A DNA stretch of 26,928 bases from Parasitella parasitica (Eukaryota > Mucoromycota > Mucoromycetes > Mucorales > Mucoraceae), in assembly GCA_025201805.1 (NCBI GenBank), contig MU619373.1, positions 43,109 through 70,036 on the forward strand, given 5' to 3'. Shown here in pieces: positions 1 to 11,093 of this stretch; positions within the stretch are counted from its first letter, which is position 1; each line of letters starts with the position of its first letter. The notes under the pieces were generated by a model. That model had not been told where the DNA came from. It made no database searches and was given only the letters and a program-made list of their open reading frames with translations. The translations under genes and the position numbers were made by a program.

Positions 1-95
<95 letters not shown>

Positions 96-206
96 ATATC
101 AGCAACAACAGCAACAGCAACAGCAGTTTCTATTGCAACAACAACAACGGCAGCAACAACGGCAGCAACAGCAGCAGCAACAGCAGCAGCAACAGCAGCA
201 GCAACA
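1..206 (+). repeat. CAA/CAG trinucleotide repeat (poly-Gln)
   Basis: Bases 1-90 are a near-perfect CAACAG hexamer repeat. A short interruption follows (TAT at about 97 and TTT-CTA-TTG near 127-135), then CAGCAGCAA-type repeats run to about 206. All of it is in frame and encodes Gln. The window starts inside the repeat, so its true length is unknown. Mixed CAA/CAG usage suggests selection or drift on a Gln tract rather than a recent pure CAG expansion. Confidence 0.95.
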
Positions 207-1584
207 GCAGCATAATGTCCACCAATTTGATTTGCATCATCCTCAATCTGGCTCCAATTATCTATTCTCCAAATATGTCTCTGCAACAGGTGTTCCCGTC
301 ATTACCACCAACAGCTCTCAGAAAAGGGAGAGTTATTCTGGAGGCTTTTCTCAACCTGGCGATACAATTCCCGTTGGCTCTTCAGCGGCGGCAGTGGCAG
401 CAGCGGCTGCTATGAACAATCAATATTACTATTACGGTTCGTCTTCTACAAACCCCATCCATCACGGTAAAAGGCAGATGCAACAATACAACAGCGCTTA
501 CCATGACTATTCCATGCAACAGCACCCATCTAAAAGGTTACGCTCAGACACGATGACATCGTACGAAGACGCTGGTGGCGGTGGTGTTGGTGGCGATACG
601 TCTACCATCCATTCATTTGAGGATTCAGGGATTCTTCGATCTCGCAATAATAGCCTAGAAACGCCGACCACGACAGCAGCGACTAGCTTTATCGATGTGG
701 ATGAACTAACAACTGCTACCGATTCACACCCATCCGCAGTACAGGTCGCAGACGCAGATTTGATGTATTGGATGCTGGATGATCCAGGGAACCAATTTTA
801 TCATGACCAGCCTCAGCAGCACCAACAGCATGCATTTTCAAGGCAGAATAGAGCGCATGCAAGTAACAGCGGCGGCAACAGTAGTAGTGCGCCTTCCAAC
901 AGCATGCTTCTACTCCAGCAGCAGCAGCAGCAGCAGGCCATGGAGCAGGAATCAAGCAGTCATATGAACGCCAACCTAACAAAACTGCCTCTTCCCCATC
1001 CATCTAAACCAACTTCTATGCCTTTAAAAAACTGGTCTCCAGCTCCTGCTCAATATTCCAACAAGTTTTTCTTTGCATCCGAGGTTCAAACATTGCATTA
1101 CCAAACACCATCATTAATCAATTTTGAAAATTCGTCGTTCCCAATTGGATTGAATGTCATACACGAGGAGGAAGGCGCCGAGCAGCACCCCTCAACATCA
1201 TCGTCCTCTTCATCACCGTCGCAGCTGCTATGTCCACCTACCCATTTACATCATCGGGCAAGCATTACTTCGGATAAAAGTGGCAGCAGCACGAGTGGGA
1301 GTAGTTTTGGTGGCGCCGGTGGTAACAGCAAACGCACAGATACGATAACAACGGTGGAGGCTGCTGAAGCTGCTGCTGCTGCTGCTGCTGCGATTTGGGC
1401 ATCCACTGCTGCTGCTGTTAACTATACAGGCGATTCTGCAACGCGAATATCTTCTCCATCTCACTCAAGACGCTCGTCTGCTTCTTCTCAATATCGTCAT
1501 CGTAATAACTACCAACAATCAAATAGTAAATCTACTCTTGTTCATTACATAAATAATGAAAAGGTAGGCAATGACGAATACTAA
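1..1584 (+). CDS. Poly-Gln/Ser-rich protein, 5' end missing
   Basis: The frame is open from base 1 to the TAA at 1582-1584 (527 residues visible), so the start lies before the window. The first ~70 residues are almost pure Gln. After that come Ser/Gly/Ala/Thr-rich low-complexity segments, a Lys-Arg patch near KRLRS (about residues 178-182) that could be a nuclear signal, further Gln runs near 915-936, and an Ala run encoded at 1363-1392. A less repetitive block lies at roughly residues 325-390 (KLPLPHPSK to HEEEGAEQ). No DNA-binding or catalytic domain is visible. Composition resembles activation or scaffold regions of fungal transcription regulators, but that is inference; the defining domain is probably upstream. 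The gene ends with a T-rich 3' flank without a canonical AATAAA. Confidence 0.75.
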
Positions 1585-3758
1585 GGTCATGGACGTCCTG
1601 CACTCCTCCTCTTCCTCTCTTGCTCCTTTTTTTTTCTTTCTTTTTTGTTCATTTCACATCTAAAACAATTCCATCATATAATAATTTCATTATTTAGCCT
1701 GTACTAATATTATATATCACATTCATATACATACATATACGCATATACTATACACATCTTTATTTTTTTTTTTTTATAAAAAAAAAGCCTGAATTTGCTG
1801 TCAACTTCCATTTATATTGAAAAAAGTAATACAGTGGTCCTACTTGCAAAAGCCATCTTGCGGGTTTCAAATTATATGCGCATCAACCACTGCCACTGCA
1901 CCTCAGAGAACTAAACTTTGGATTTCGTATAGTAGTAAACGCAGCTTGTAACATAAACATACTTGGTGAGCAATTCGATGAAAGTGTTTGTTTCAAAATT
2001 TTGCATACAAACTACTTGGAAATTTTGCAAAAAATGCAAAATTCATATATTAGACGACGAGTCAAAAAAGCTATGCATGCATCACTAAATTTGATTTATT
2101 TAAAACAAGGAGAAAGGCTTGGCGGTCATTTCATATCAGGCTATACGTTAGGAAAAAAAAAAAAAACTCATCTTCTACACCGAAAATGGCAAAATCAATG
2201 CTTTTAACGAGCTTTCATAAGATAAAACAACTGATGAGATCAATCGCTTTTTTAAAGAAGAGCGCAGAAAACTGATAATAGGCTATATTTCTTGTACGAG
2301 GGTACTGGCGTGGTATATTTCAGCTGTCTGCAAACAATGAAAACTCGAGATATGCACAGTTCAAAGTGGGCTGCTTATGCATTGTCGCACAAACATCGCT
2401 TAAATTGAATCTACAGGTATGGGCTTTGTTATATAACCTGGTCTCTATGCTTTGTAATAATAAACCATATACCTCTGTCAATGTCTAAATATACACTTTA
2501 TGTACGATACATATATGATGTTGAAGCTTGGCTAATCTGTATTATTTCTAGTTTTTTCCTATTACAATAAGGCCAAAAATACATTTACTTGCAGGAAAAC
2601 AAAAATGCAAGCGCCTTTTTTTTTATCAATATATTAATTCAGACATGATATGCATTACATGTTTCAAGACAAATTTTTTTATGGATGCTGTCAAAATCAT
2701 TTAGACTGTAGCTGGATGATGCCAGAACTCGTGGTGGAGTATAAATTCAAAAAACTGCCACTATCAGATGCCAAAACTCACCTTTTTTTATTAATTGAAA
2801 AATTGGCTATGTTCTGCATTGGGCATACACCAACCTGTAACAAGACGTTTGACTGAAAACATGACATAATTTAAGGCAATTACTATGCTGCCCTGAAGAA
2901 AACTGATCACAGCGGAGATTCTACATCTGGTATCCTCCCTTTCTGATCAAAGAAATGTCTTGCAATATAAGCGTATATTCGTCCACTCCGGAGATGGGCA
3001 TTGGGACAGAAGTACGGCATCTAGAAGAGAAAGGAAACGCAAAGAGTTGGGCACATGCATATATGTTTTACGTAAAAAGAAATGAGAAGCTACTTTTGTT
3101 CTTTTTTTTTCTGTAAATCTGATCTGCCAAAACAAAAAAAAAAAATGTCTCTGTGTGTGTATTACATTCATATGTGACCTAATTAAAGTATTCATCGATT
3201 TTAGTTTCAATCCTTTATTATTAAATGTTTCAAAACAGCATATGGGTTACGTTGTACAGTAATTATGTGGAATCTGGAAGGGCAAAAAAAGAAAAAGAAA
3301 TAAAAATAAAAAAAAAAGACGGGCGATGTAAATGATAAAGGCTTCCTGTTTGTGAAACTGCTCAAAGGATAGATTGATTTGGGAAATGCCTTTCAGGGGC
3401 ATATAACAGAAAGTTCCCTTTTTTTTGCAGTAGAAGAGCTAGAAAAAAAGGAGGAAATCGTATCCCACTCCACATCGCTTTGTTTTATATGAAAAAGGGG
3501 ATGAAGGATGGGAAATGATGTGAGGAGGGGAAATAAAAATTGATTGTAATACCCATCTACATTTGCTCCCTTTGGGAAAAGGATAATGCAATGTATATAG
3601 TATTCAACAAGGTGACACGTTTTGTATAGGTTGATTGTGCGTATTTTTGCGTTACATGGCCTTCTTGGAAGAGAAAAAGCTTTTTTTCTTTTTCTTTTCT
3701 CTTTTCCCCACACGTTTTTTTACTTTGCTGTACATATAATACCTATACTCTGATTTAA
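1585..3758. other. AT-rich intergenic region, no supported gene
   Basis: This 2.2 kb holds the 3' flank of the poly-Gln gene and the upstream region of the ankyrin gene. It is rich in A and T runs. Open frames of 60-106 codons occur (for example 2001-2207 +, 2650-2856 +, 2947-3210 -, 3393-3713 -) but none shows a recognisable domain or convincing splice continuation. The last ~100 bases before 3759 are pyrimidine-rich (3678-3720) with a TATA-like CATATAATA near 3732-3740, plausible core promoter signals for the next gene. Confidence 0.6.
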
Positions 3759-5794
3759 ATGTCAAGAGCATCATCGTTCCTATCATTCAAATCAAAACAA
3801 AAGCTCACAATGGAAGATTTAAGTCGAGACATGAACCAAAAGGCAAATGTTGCTGCATCAACAGCAACTACCAGCACTACCAACAGCACCACCAGCACCT
3901 GCACCGTCATGCCCACGCCTATAGTGTTTGATGAAAAATTAAATTCTAAACAACGACTGGAAATACTGATCAGCCAGGTGGATGATGAGCCGCTCCATAA
4001 TTTAATGCAAACTGAATTCCAACACATGCTGATCGATCAGCAGCGTCTAGTGACAATGCTGGAGCAGAAATCTGAGCTGGCCCAGGCTGAAAATGAAGAG
4101 CTGAAGCTGATCATCGGTGACAGCCAGAAAAGATACGAGAAGGCTGTCCGAGAGATGCAATTTTTCAAAAAGAAGTTTGACCGACTGGTTGAATCAACTC
4201 GCACAGCAGAGCCATTCCATCAACTGCAAAATTACCTAACTACTAGCCCTCCGCAGCAGCCGCCGACCGTAGTCCAGCCAACTGTCTCCACAGAAGTCGC
4301 TTCATCCATTTACTCGTTCAACTCTAATAACAGCGGATCAGAGAAACTCAATTGGCCGACATCTCCCACTCTCTACTCTGAACCCATCAGCAACGATGGG
4401 GGAAGAAATAATTCTAATACAGCACCTAGCTTATACAGTAATTTCTCAAGCAGTACTGAATCCACTGTCTTTTCACACTTCCAGCAGCAGCAGCAGCAAA
4501 AGATCCTGGAAGAAACCACTAAAAAATCACCGACTGCATACCAGTTCTCCCGCAACCCGTCCCTGGTCTCATCCTACTCAATACCAAGCACTGCGCCCTC
4601 CATAGTATCCTCGTCAGGAGCCTCAACTACCAGCACAGCAGCAGCGCCAATGACGCCAGTACGCTCCAGCGTCTCTATGCCTGCTGCATATACAGAAAAC
4701 TCGATGATCCTGCAAAAAAAGACAGACCCACTGTGTTTTGGAGGCTCAGAGACGTTCTGGACGACGCTCAGCACCGGCAGAAGGAGTGATGGCACTGTGG
4801 AGAAGATAGTAAAGTAAGGGCAAAACCCCAAAACAAGATTCCTTCTTGTTTCTTGTTTTTTTTTCTCACACTATCATCTTGATAGGAACTTTCTCCAGCG
4901 AGGAGGATCGCCTAATACTGCCAATCAGTCATTTACAGTGCCTGATCACGCTGTCAAGTACGGATATGGTATGATTCATGCTTTGATTGTCACTAAATCT
5001 TCTAGTGCTTTAAAGCTTCTCCTTGAGCACGGAGCCAATCCCAATGCCGTGAGCATAAGTCAAGTAGACGAGGATAAGGTACGTTATAAAACTGGGAGTA
5101 AAAATTGAGGAGGCAATTCTAAGGAAGGAACTATAGTCATCGCCCTGCTATCTGGCCGCTCAGGTTGGCTGGTTTAATGCATTGTACCGAATCGTCGAGA
5201 GCGGTGGCGATCTGATATCAGCTCGAGGAGGAGGCAGCAAGCAGCGAACAGCACTCCATACCGCTGCGGAGAATGGCTATATGCACATTGCCGAGTACAT
5301 TGTCCACATGACTCAAGGCACATTGAACCTGGAAAAAGACTCGTCAGGTAACTACTGCCAGCAGTGAGAAAGAATATGTATGTAGCGGACATCTGACTCG
5401 GCCTAATGTAGGTGCCCTTCCTTTGCACTATGCCTGCACATCAGGCAATACAGACCTCGTTTCTTTTCTGATCAAGGTGTGCCATAACCCAATAGACGAT
5501 CATGACAACAAGAGCGAATCGCCGATACACTGGGCCGCGCGTAGCGGGAAACTCGAGGTCGTAACGCTCCTGACCGAGACGTTTGGGTGCGACGTCAATG
5601 CATACGTATCCAAGAAGGTCCCCACGCCCTTTGACATAGCAAAGTCATCTGGTCACAAGCGAGTTGCTGAATATCTGAAAAGCAAAGGGGGGATCACAGC
5701 AAAAAAAATGGATAAACGAAAAGAAGACGACGATACTCCTCCACATCTAAAGTCTGCCCTGTCGAAAAATGGGTTTTTCTTGAGTGGGTTTTAG
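3759..5794 (+). CDS. Coiled-coil and ankyrin-repeat protein
   Basis: Four exons: 3759-4813, 4886-5078, 5137-5347, 5412-5794 (613 aa). Introns have donors GTAAGG, GTACGT, GTAACT and acceptors GATAG, CTATAG, TGTAG; removing them keeps one frame throughout. Residues ~63-146 form a Glu/Lys/Gln-rich coiled coil. Residues ~150-350 are Ser/Thr/Pro-rich with a short Gln run. From about residue 375 to 590 there are ankyrin repeats, visible as LLLEHGANPN, TALHTAAENGYMHIAEYI, LPLHYACTSGNTDLVSFL, SPIHWAARSGKLEVVTLL and TPFDIAKSSGHKRVAEYL. Ankyrin repeats bind proteins, and the coiled coil suggests an oligomeric scaffold; the partner is unknown. An in-frame ATG at 3810 has a better start context (ACAATGG) and is an alternative start, 17 residues shorter. 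Confidence 0.85.
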
Positions 5795-6812
5795 AAATAC
5801 AATTTAAAAATTCAAATAAAATACTTGGTTTTGGATCATGACATATAACAAGCTGCTGCTACTTGATAGCTGTTTGCTGGGTGAAAAAGCATTCGTTGTT
5901 GCAATAGCAAAACAGGAGGTCTGTATACATCAGGATGAACGTTGCAGCTTTCCTATTTCTCTCTCGATGCATTTTTGTAAACAATACTTGGTAGGAGATT
6001 CAACAGTAGCTGATGAGCCACGAGCAGGCCTGCCTCTATTACTGTGATGTGTCCCATAGGAAGTATAAAGGAGAGCTTGTGTGTTACATTTAAGGCTTTT
6101 CACAGACTCTTGAAACAAGGCATTTATGTCTTTTCCAATCGATAAAAGCAAATGGTTGCTACGTTACGAATAGACCCGCTCTACATCGTACTACTGCGAT
6201 AGTGATTGATGACATCCTGGTCCTCCGTTTATTTCTATCTTGTACATGCTAATAATATACCAGATCCAACCATCGGAGAGGATCAGGTTTTGTATTTCAT
6301 TCTTCTATTTTTGTCTTGTTTTGTCGTATACAGCACAATCAAATTGCCATCCAAATTGCACCCTTTACTTTGGTACGGCCACCCGCTCTTATTGTATGCA
6401 GCTTTGCTCTTGGCGTGTACCCGTCGACAACATGTAGTATAAATACAAACTGTAGATCATTTTTTGTGCCAGCAGGCCCTCTCACTACATCCACATCTTT
6501 TTAATACTCGTTTTTTTTAAAAATCAGCTCAATCAACAGAGGTTGTCAATGTCAAGAAAAAACTACGTGTTGAACTGTATCTACAAAAAAATAAAAAAAA
6601 AAAAAAAATTCGTTGTTTCTTTGGATCAATGGCAAAAGAGATTGTTCCACCAACAAGAAATGGAATCACAATTACAAAAGGTTTTCTTAATAATGGGCTA
6701 AAAAAAGAAATTTGTGTGTTTTTTTTTTTGTGTAAGTTTTTAAAGCATGTTTATTTTTCTCTTCATCCTTTCTTTTCCTTACATACTTTTCTTTTTTCAT
6801 TCGAAAAAAAAG
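5795..6812. other. Intergenic region with weak coding-like fragments
   Basis: This 1 kb separates the ankyrin gene from the kinase gene. It contains several short open frames in both directions, including minus-strand frames at 5930-6151 and 6342-6500, which read like protein but match no family I recognise. A TATAAATAC sequence lies at 6438-6446, about 370 bases before the kinase ATG, and A/T runs cover 6590-6608 and 6720-6810. The T/C-rich tract just before 6813 is a likely leader of the kinase gene. No gene is called here. Confidence 0.5.
5815..5820 (+). terminator. Poly(A) signal AATAAA of the ankyrin gene
   Basis: A canonical AATAAA lies 20 bases after the stop codon at 5792-5794 in an A-rich context. 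It is the likely cleavage and polyadenylation signal. Confidence 0.6.
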
Positions 6813-8900
6813 ATGGGATTCAATGCTGTTGCTGACCATATCAAAAAGTGGAAAAAAACTTCCAACCAACTAGTTACACATGACATTGTGGCAACCACCA
6901 CCACAGCACCTGGCTCAACCAATGCATCAACAGTTGCTGCCACAAACCTCAACAACAAAAAACTCCGAAAGCCACCCTCGCCACCAACAAAACAATATCC
7001 ACCTAGCCCAGATAGCTATTTGCAAGGCATTGGCGATTACACATTCGTCAAGCAGATCGGCCAAGGCAAGTTTAGTAGAGTAATGCTATCCACACATTGC
7101 TTGACACAGAAGCAAGTGGCTGTGAAGGTAACGTTTTTGTTTGTGTAAAATAAAGGGGTAAATCACTAAAAAATCAAGGCTTCAGATTATCGACAAAAGA
7201 GTCCATGACTACCGAGTCATATCAAGACTAGTGCGAGAAATCTCGCTGATGGAGGCGCTGGATCACCCTAACATTGTTCGGCTGTACGAGACATACGAAA
7301 CAACCGACTCAATGTATCTTGTCATGGAATACGTCGAGGGCTACAACTTGGATGAATATTTACAGCAGCGAGGTGGCAAATTGCCCGAAACAGAAGCACG
7401 AGATGTGTTTCGACAAATGGCTGCAGCAATGGATTATTGTCATTCTCGGTGGGTTGTCCACCGAGATTTAAAGGTAGAAAATAGATTGATTGTTGTAAAA
7501 CATTGTGGTAACCTTATTCCATAAAAAGGCACCGAATATATTGCTGACCAAGGATTTTCAAGTAAAGATTGCTGATTTTGGACTTGGAAACAGATATGGC
7601 AGAAGACGATTAAAGACAATCTGCGGTAAATTAAGCACACTATTTTTGATTTTCATTGTCGAGAGATGCTGACTCGATTGCTGCAAGGTTCAATGCTTTA
7701 TTACAGCCCAGAAATCATCAACGGACAAGGATACACAGGCCCAGAGGTGGACTGCTGGTGTTTGGGCGTCTCGCTATACCGCATGACTGTAGGCGAGGAA
7801 CCTTTCAACAAGGCAAACAGTATGTACATATGTCTTTCTATGTCTGTCCATTCGCTAACACAACTCTTGCTATTGTGCAGCTGTCGGTGATCTCAGAAAG
7901 GACGTTACAGGAGGCAATTTCATTATACCTGCTCACCTGAGCGCAGAATTGAAGAGCACAATCTTGAAATGTATGTCCGTGGATAGAAGTAAGAGAAGTC
8001 GAGTTCACTTGGCCCTGAGAAACGATCCTTGGCTTTTCGACAATGGCAAACTACCCAACATCTTTACATTTGGCGTCACAGCGCAAACTACGACCAACAA
8101 CACCACTGCCTCCAGAGAAGACGAGCTTGCCCGCCTTAAAATGGAAAAAGAGCAATTAAAGAACCAGCATCTTCGAGATATGGAGCAAGAAAAGATGTCC
8201 AAGAAATTCATCAAGCGAACCATTGTATGCCACCCTAAAAACCCATCCATCTACTTTACAAGTGTTATACCACATTCATCAAAACCAGAGGACACCTATA
8301 CAAACAGCGAAAAACAAAGACATTTGCTATTCCAAAAAGTCAACGAACTATCACATCAAATCCAGCTCTCGCCAGCCCAAAATGCAGGCAACAAATCACC
8401 CATTCGACATCTACTGAGAAAACTCAAGCAGCCGGACAATCATGTACCGCACAGTAGCCTGGGGATGTCACTCTCAGCCGCAAATGGCTCTCAACATGAC
8501 TTGAGTGCAGTTCCTATCTCAAGCTGCAGCACTCTGACACAACAGAGAAATCCCATCAGAAAGACATCCTCCAACATGAGTCTATCTCAGATATACCAGC
8601 GAGTGGCCAAAGACCAGGTCCATTACTACACCTTTCAATGGACACCTCAGGCGGCTTTGCACATCACGGGTACTAGCAAACCAGCGTCCGTCCCAATGCA
8701 GTTTAGCCATCAAGATGAAGCCACTATGATGCTCATCATTCGAGGAATCTGTGACATTATGGGAATCACATATCATCGTGATAAAAACGACCGCTTGATT
8801 TGCGTAATGGCATTAAGCGACTACATCAATGAGAAACCACGGTCGTTCTACAAGCTGAAGCGTAGAGACAGCAAACTGATATCGTCGAGCCAGTCTATTT

Positions 8901-8940
<40 letters not shown>

Positions 8941-9631
8941 CGATACTCATTCGACAGCAAACGACGGAAGTCAAGCTTCATTCAGCCGCAGCAGCGCAGG
9001 ATTATCAGACATGAACCGGTCTTCGCAATTTGTTGTAGGGGGCAGTCGATTCAGCAAGTTCAAGAGAATGACCAGCCATGTTTTATCCAGCATATTTCCT
9101 TATCATTCATCTACTTTGGTGGTGCAAGACAGCCGATCTGTGCGCTACCCCCCGTTTCCATACATCAATGCTGCTGCCAGCAACGCAAGCCGTCTCAACA
9201 CGGTTAATAGAACGCATGCCGGCTCACAGTCATCTCAGCAATCTTCGCAGCACACAAGCGAGGAGGACGGCCAAGACAAGAAATCGGGCGTAGCGGTTTT
9301 TGCCATCGACATCATCTCTCTTTCAAAAGATTTGCAGAATAGAGTAACGGCCATCAAATTATCCAAATTAGAGGGATCCTCCAAGGTGTTCCGCATAGCT
9401 TGTGGCTGGATCACTGGTGTGATTGGGCAGAATATCAGCCCTTCACAACTGACTGATCAATTCAACAACACTCTCATGAATTGCAACCTGAATACCAGCA
9501 GTGCAGATATACCCGCAGCAATGACGGTGAAGAAATCGCCTTCACAACCAAGATTAAATAGACCCAAATCTGTAGTTACATCAACACCTGCAGTTTTCAA
9601 TACCAGTAGCGTCCCTAACTCACCCAACTAG
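6813..9631 (+). CDS. AMPK-related Ser/Thr protein kinase (MARK/Kin1-like) with KA1 domain
   Basis: Five exons: 6813-7127, 7186-7473, 7529-7625, 7688-7819, 7881-9631 (860 aa). The kinase domain spans ~76-330: Gly loop GQGKFSRV (83-90), catalytic Lys105 in VAVK, alpha-C Glu123, HRDLK (197-201), DFG (Asp217) and SPE in place of APE (240-242). Activation-loop LKTICGS matches the AMPK-family LKTSCGS, so Thr231 is the expected site for an upstream LKB1-like kinase. The C-terminal region carries both halves of a KA1 domain: about 525-600 (YTFQW to LICVMA) and 747-794 (VAVFAIDI to ITGVI), separated by an Asn-rich insert. KA1 domains of this family bind acidic membrane lipids and autoinhibit. Likely role by family: polarity or membrane-trafficking control. 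Start chosen at AAAAGATGG; nothing in the T-rich upstream extension looks coding. Confidence 0.9.
8901..8941 (+). repeat. AAC trinucleotide repeat (poly-Asn) in the kinase gene
   Basis: A perfect run of about 13 AAC codons encodes an Asn tract between the two halves of the KA1-like region. It is in frame and probably length-variable between strains. Confidence 0.9.
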
Positions 9632-9665
9632 TAGTATATCGTACATATGTATACCTGTATAGCAA

Positions 9666-9679
9666 AATAAAATTTTATT
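9666..9679. terminator. Palindromic bidirectional poly(A) signal
   Basis: AATAAAATTTTATT is its own reverse complement, so it presents AATAAA on both strands. On the plus strand it lies 35 bases after the kinase stop (9629-9631). On the minus strand the AATAAA overlaps the stop codon (9675-9677) of the convergent small membrane-protein gene. One 14-base element can therefore serve both transcripts. Confidence 0.65.
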
Positions 9680-9766
9680 GTATTTTTGAACCGTCATCTA
9701 CTACGACCGAGTGCATGCTTGTTGTTACGTTGTTGTCTTGTAGCAGTTGATTACTACTATTACTAC

Positions 9767-9797
<31 letters not shown>

Positions 9798-10115
9798 ATC
9801 ATCAAGAGAGTCGTCATTGAACAATGAGCCATCTTGTTCCGAGGAAATTGGTCCACTAAAAAGCGTCTCTTGTTGTTGTTGTTTTAATTGATCGTTTTCG
9901 TAGATGATTCGTAACAAGCGAGATCCTTTTGGGAGTGATTCTCGAAGCTTATGCATTCCCTTGTCCATACCAAGTACTCCACCACATGTTAGGCCTGCAA
10001 ATGTTCCCACTTGACATATATTTAGTTTAGGTGATTTCATTGTTCAATGGATATCACTTACGGATAGTTGGGATGGCTGTTGCTGGCTTTTGTGCAGTTG
10101 CTCTGGACCTGGCTA

Positions 10116-10156
<41 letters not shown>

Positions 10157-10405
10157 CACTTGTGTAAATGTTGTATTTTATTTGCTGGCTTACCCCAAAG
10201 ACGCGCAGACATGCCAAGTGATGCAGCACCAATTGTCGCTATGTTAAACATGGTATGGTGGCATAAGAAAACGGAAACATAAATAGAATATCATGAAAAT
10301 ACCTAGTGTGATAAAATTAAACACTGCAGATCTGATAACCAACAATTCGTCTTGGGTTGGCTTATAATCGATCAATTCAAGCTTGATATCGTCTTTGCTA
10401 GGCAT
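9675..10405 (-). CDS. Small two-span membrane protein, OCIA-domain-like
   Basis: Four exons on the minus strand: 10405-10303, 10238-10194, 10112-10062, 10009-9675 (177 aa). Introns on the coding strand: GTATTT...ACATAG, GTAAGC...TGTAG, GTAAGT...TCAAG. Residues 1-25 are polar and end in a PTQDELLVIRSA segment. Two hydrophobic segments follow (~27-50 and ~66-84, the second Gly-rich), then a basic GMDKGMHKLRESLPKGSRLL stretch. The order (PTxxE motif, two spans, Gly-rich second span, basic tail ending SPLG-like) resembles the OCIA domain of OCIAD1/2, mitochondrial inner-membrane proteins; this is a tentative fold-level guess. The C-terminal ~70 residues are Gln/Ser/Asp-rich low complexity. It runs tail-to-tail with the kinase gene, 43 bases between stops. 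Confidence 0.7.
9756..9800 (-). repeat. Ser-coding trinucleotide repeats
   Basis: ACT/GCT-type triplets on the plus strand encode AGT/AGC Ser runs on the minus strand in the C-terminal tail of the OCIA-like protein. Confidence 0.8.
10118..10156. repeat. T39 homopolymer inside an intron
   Basis: An uninterrupted run of 39 T lies in intron 2 of the minus-strand OCIA-like gene. In the sense direction it is A39 ending a few bases before the 3' splice site. Exact length may be affected by sequencing error. Confidence 0.9.
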
Positions 10406-11093
10406 GTTTCGATCTTTTGTGTGTGTGTGTATGTTTATGAGAGAAATATAAAATTCCCCCTGTCAATTTGCTGAAATTTGTAGTTACAGCTGTCATTTAA
10501 TAAATTCAGTAGACATGTCTCTTGCTTGAACCACCACACTTGATATCAGAGCAAACATCATTTGGCATAGCAAACACAAAATCCCGATAATCCCATGGAT
10601 ATTGCAAACATAAGATTTAAGACTTTTATATGCAAAACATTTATATTTTTTAAATTAGCTGCAGAAGATAAGCATACCCACATGGCATTTTTGATAGCCT
10701 GTCGGCAAAGTTGAGAGCATGCATCTTGGTAGCTATATATCTATAATTAATTTCTATTTTCTATCCATCTGCCACTATCATTCGAGACGAAAATAATAGT
10801 AGATTTTAGATTTTGCGGGTGGCGAATATTGACCCAACAACGAAAACAGGAGTAAATCACATACTGTATTTGGCAGGTTATCTTGGATATATATATATAT
10901 GTATTTAAGCTCATAACAATGAATTGATTGTCTTGCAATTGAGTAAACGTTTATACAATGTTTTCAGAAGCATCTTTATATAGTATTGTGTTTATGTTGA
11001 TTATTGTATAAATATCATGGTGGAATGCGAATCGTTACTTTCTTGTCTCATCAATATTTCTCTCTACACAATACCCGCCAAAAAGAACTGAAA
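10406..11093. other. Divergent promoter region, 690 bp
   Basis: This AT-rich stretch lies between the starts of the minus-strand OCIA-like gene and the plus-strand DUF4203-like gene, so both promoters must be here. A GT microsatellite (about 10420-10432) and TTTTATATTT (minus strand, about 10444-10453) precede the minus-strand start. A TA-rich run lies at 10888-10902 and TATAAATA at 11007-11014. No coding frame is convincing. Confidence 0.6.
11007..11014 (+). promoter_or_regulatory. TATA box of the DUF4203-like gene
   Basis: TATAAATA lies 80 bases before the ATG at 11094. A transcription start ~30 bases downstream would leave out the in-frame ATG at 11025, supporting the start at 11094 that begins a signal peptide. 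Confidence 0.4.

Noticed and set aside
1564-1697. Possible extra intron at the end of the poly-Gln gene (AAG|GTAGGC to TTATTTAG)
   Set aside because: The sequence after the candidate acceptor is AT-rich with no protein-like frame, and the unspliced frame ends cleanly at 1584.
6629-6812. Possible upstream coding exon of the kinase starting at ATG 6629
   Set aside because: Joining its GT site (6679) to the acceptor before 6813 puts the kinase out of frame, and the ATG at 6813 has a leader like that of the gene at 21204.
11025-11093. Upstream in-frame ATG (11025) as start of the DUF4203-like protein
   Set aside because: It would bury a clear signal peptide 23 residues inside the protein, and it lies too close to the TATA box at 11007 to be in the mRNA.
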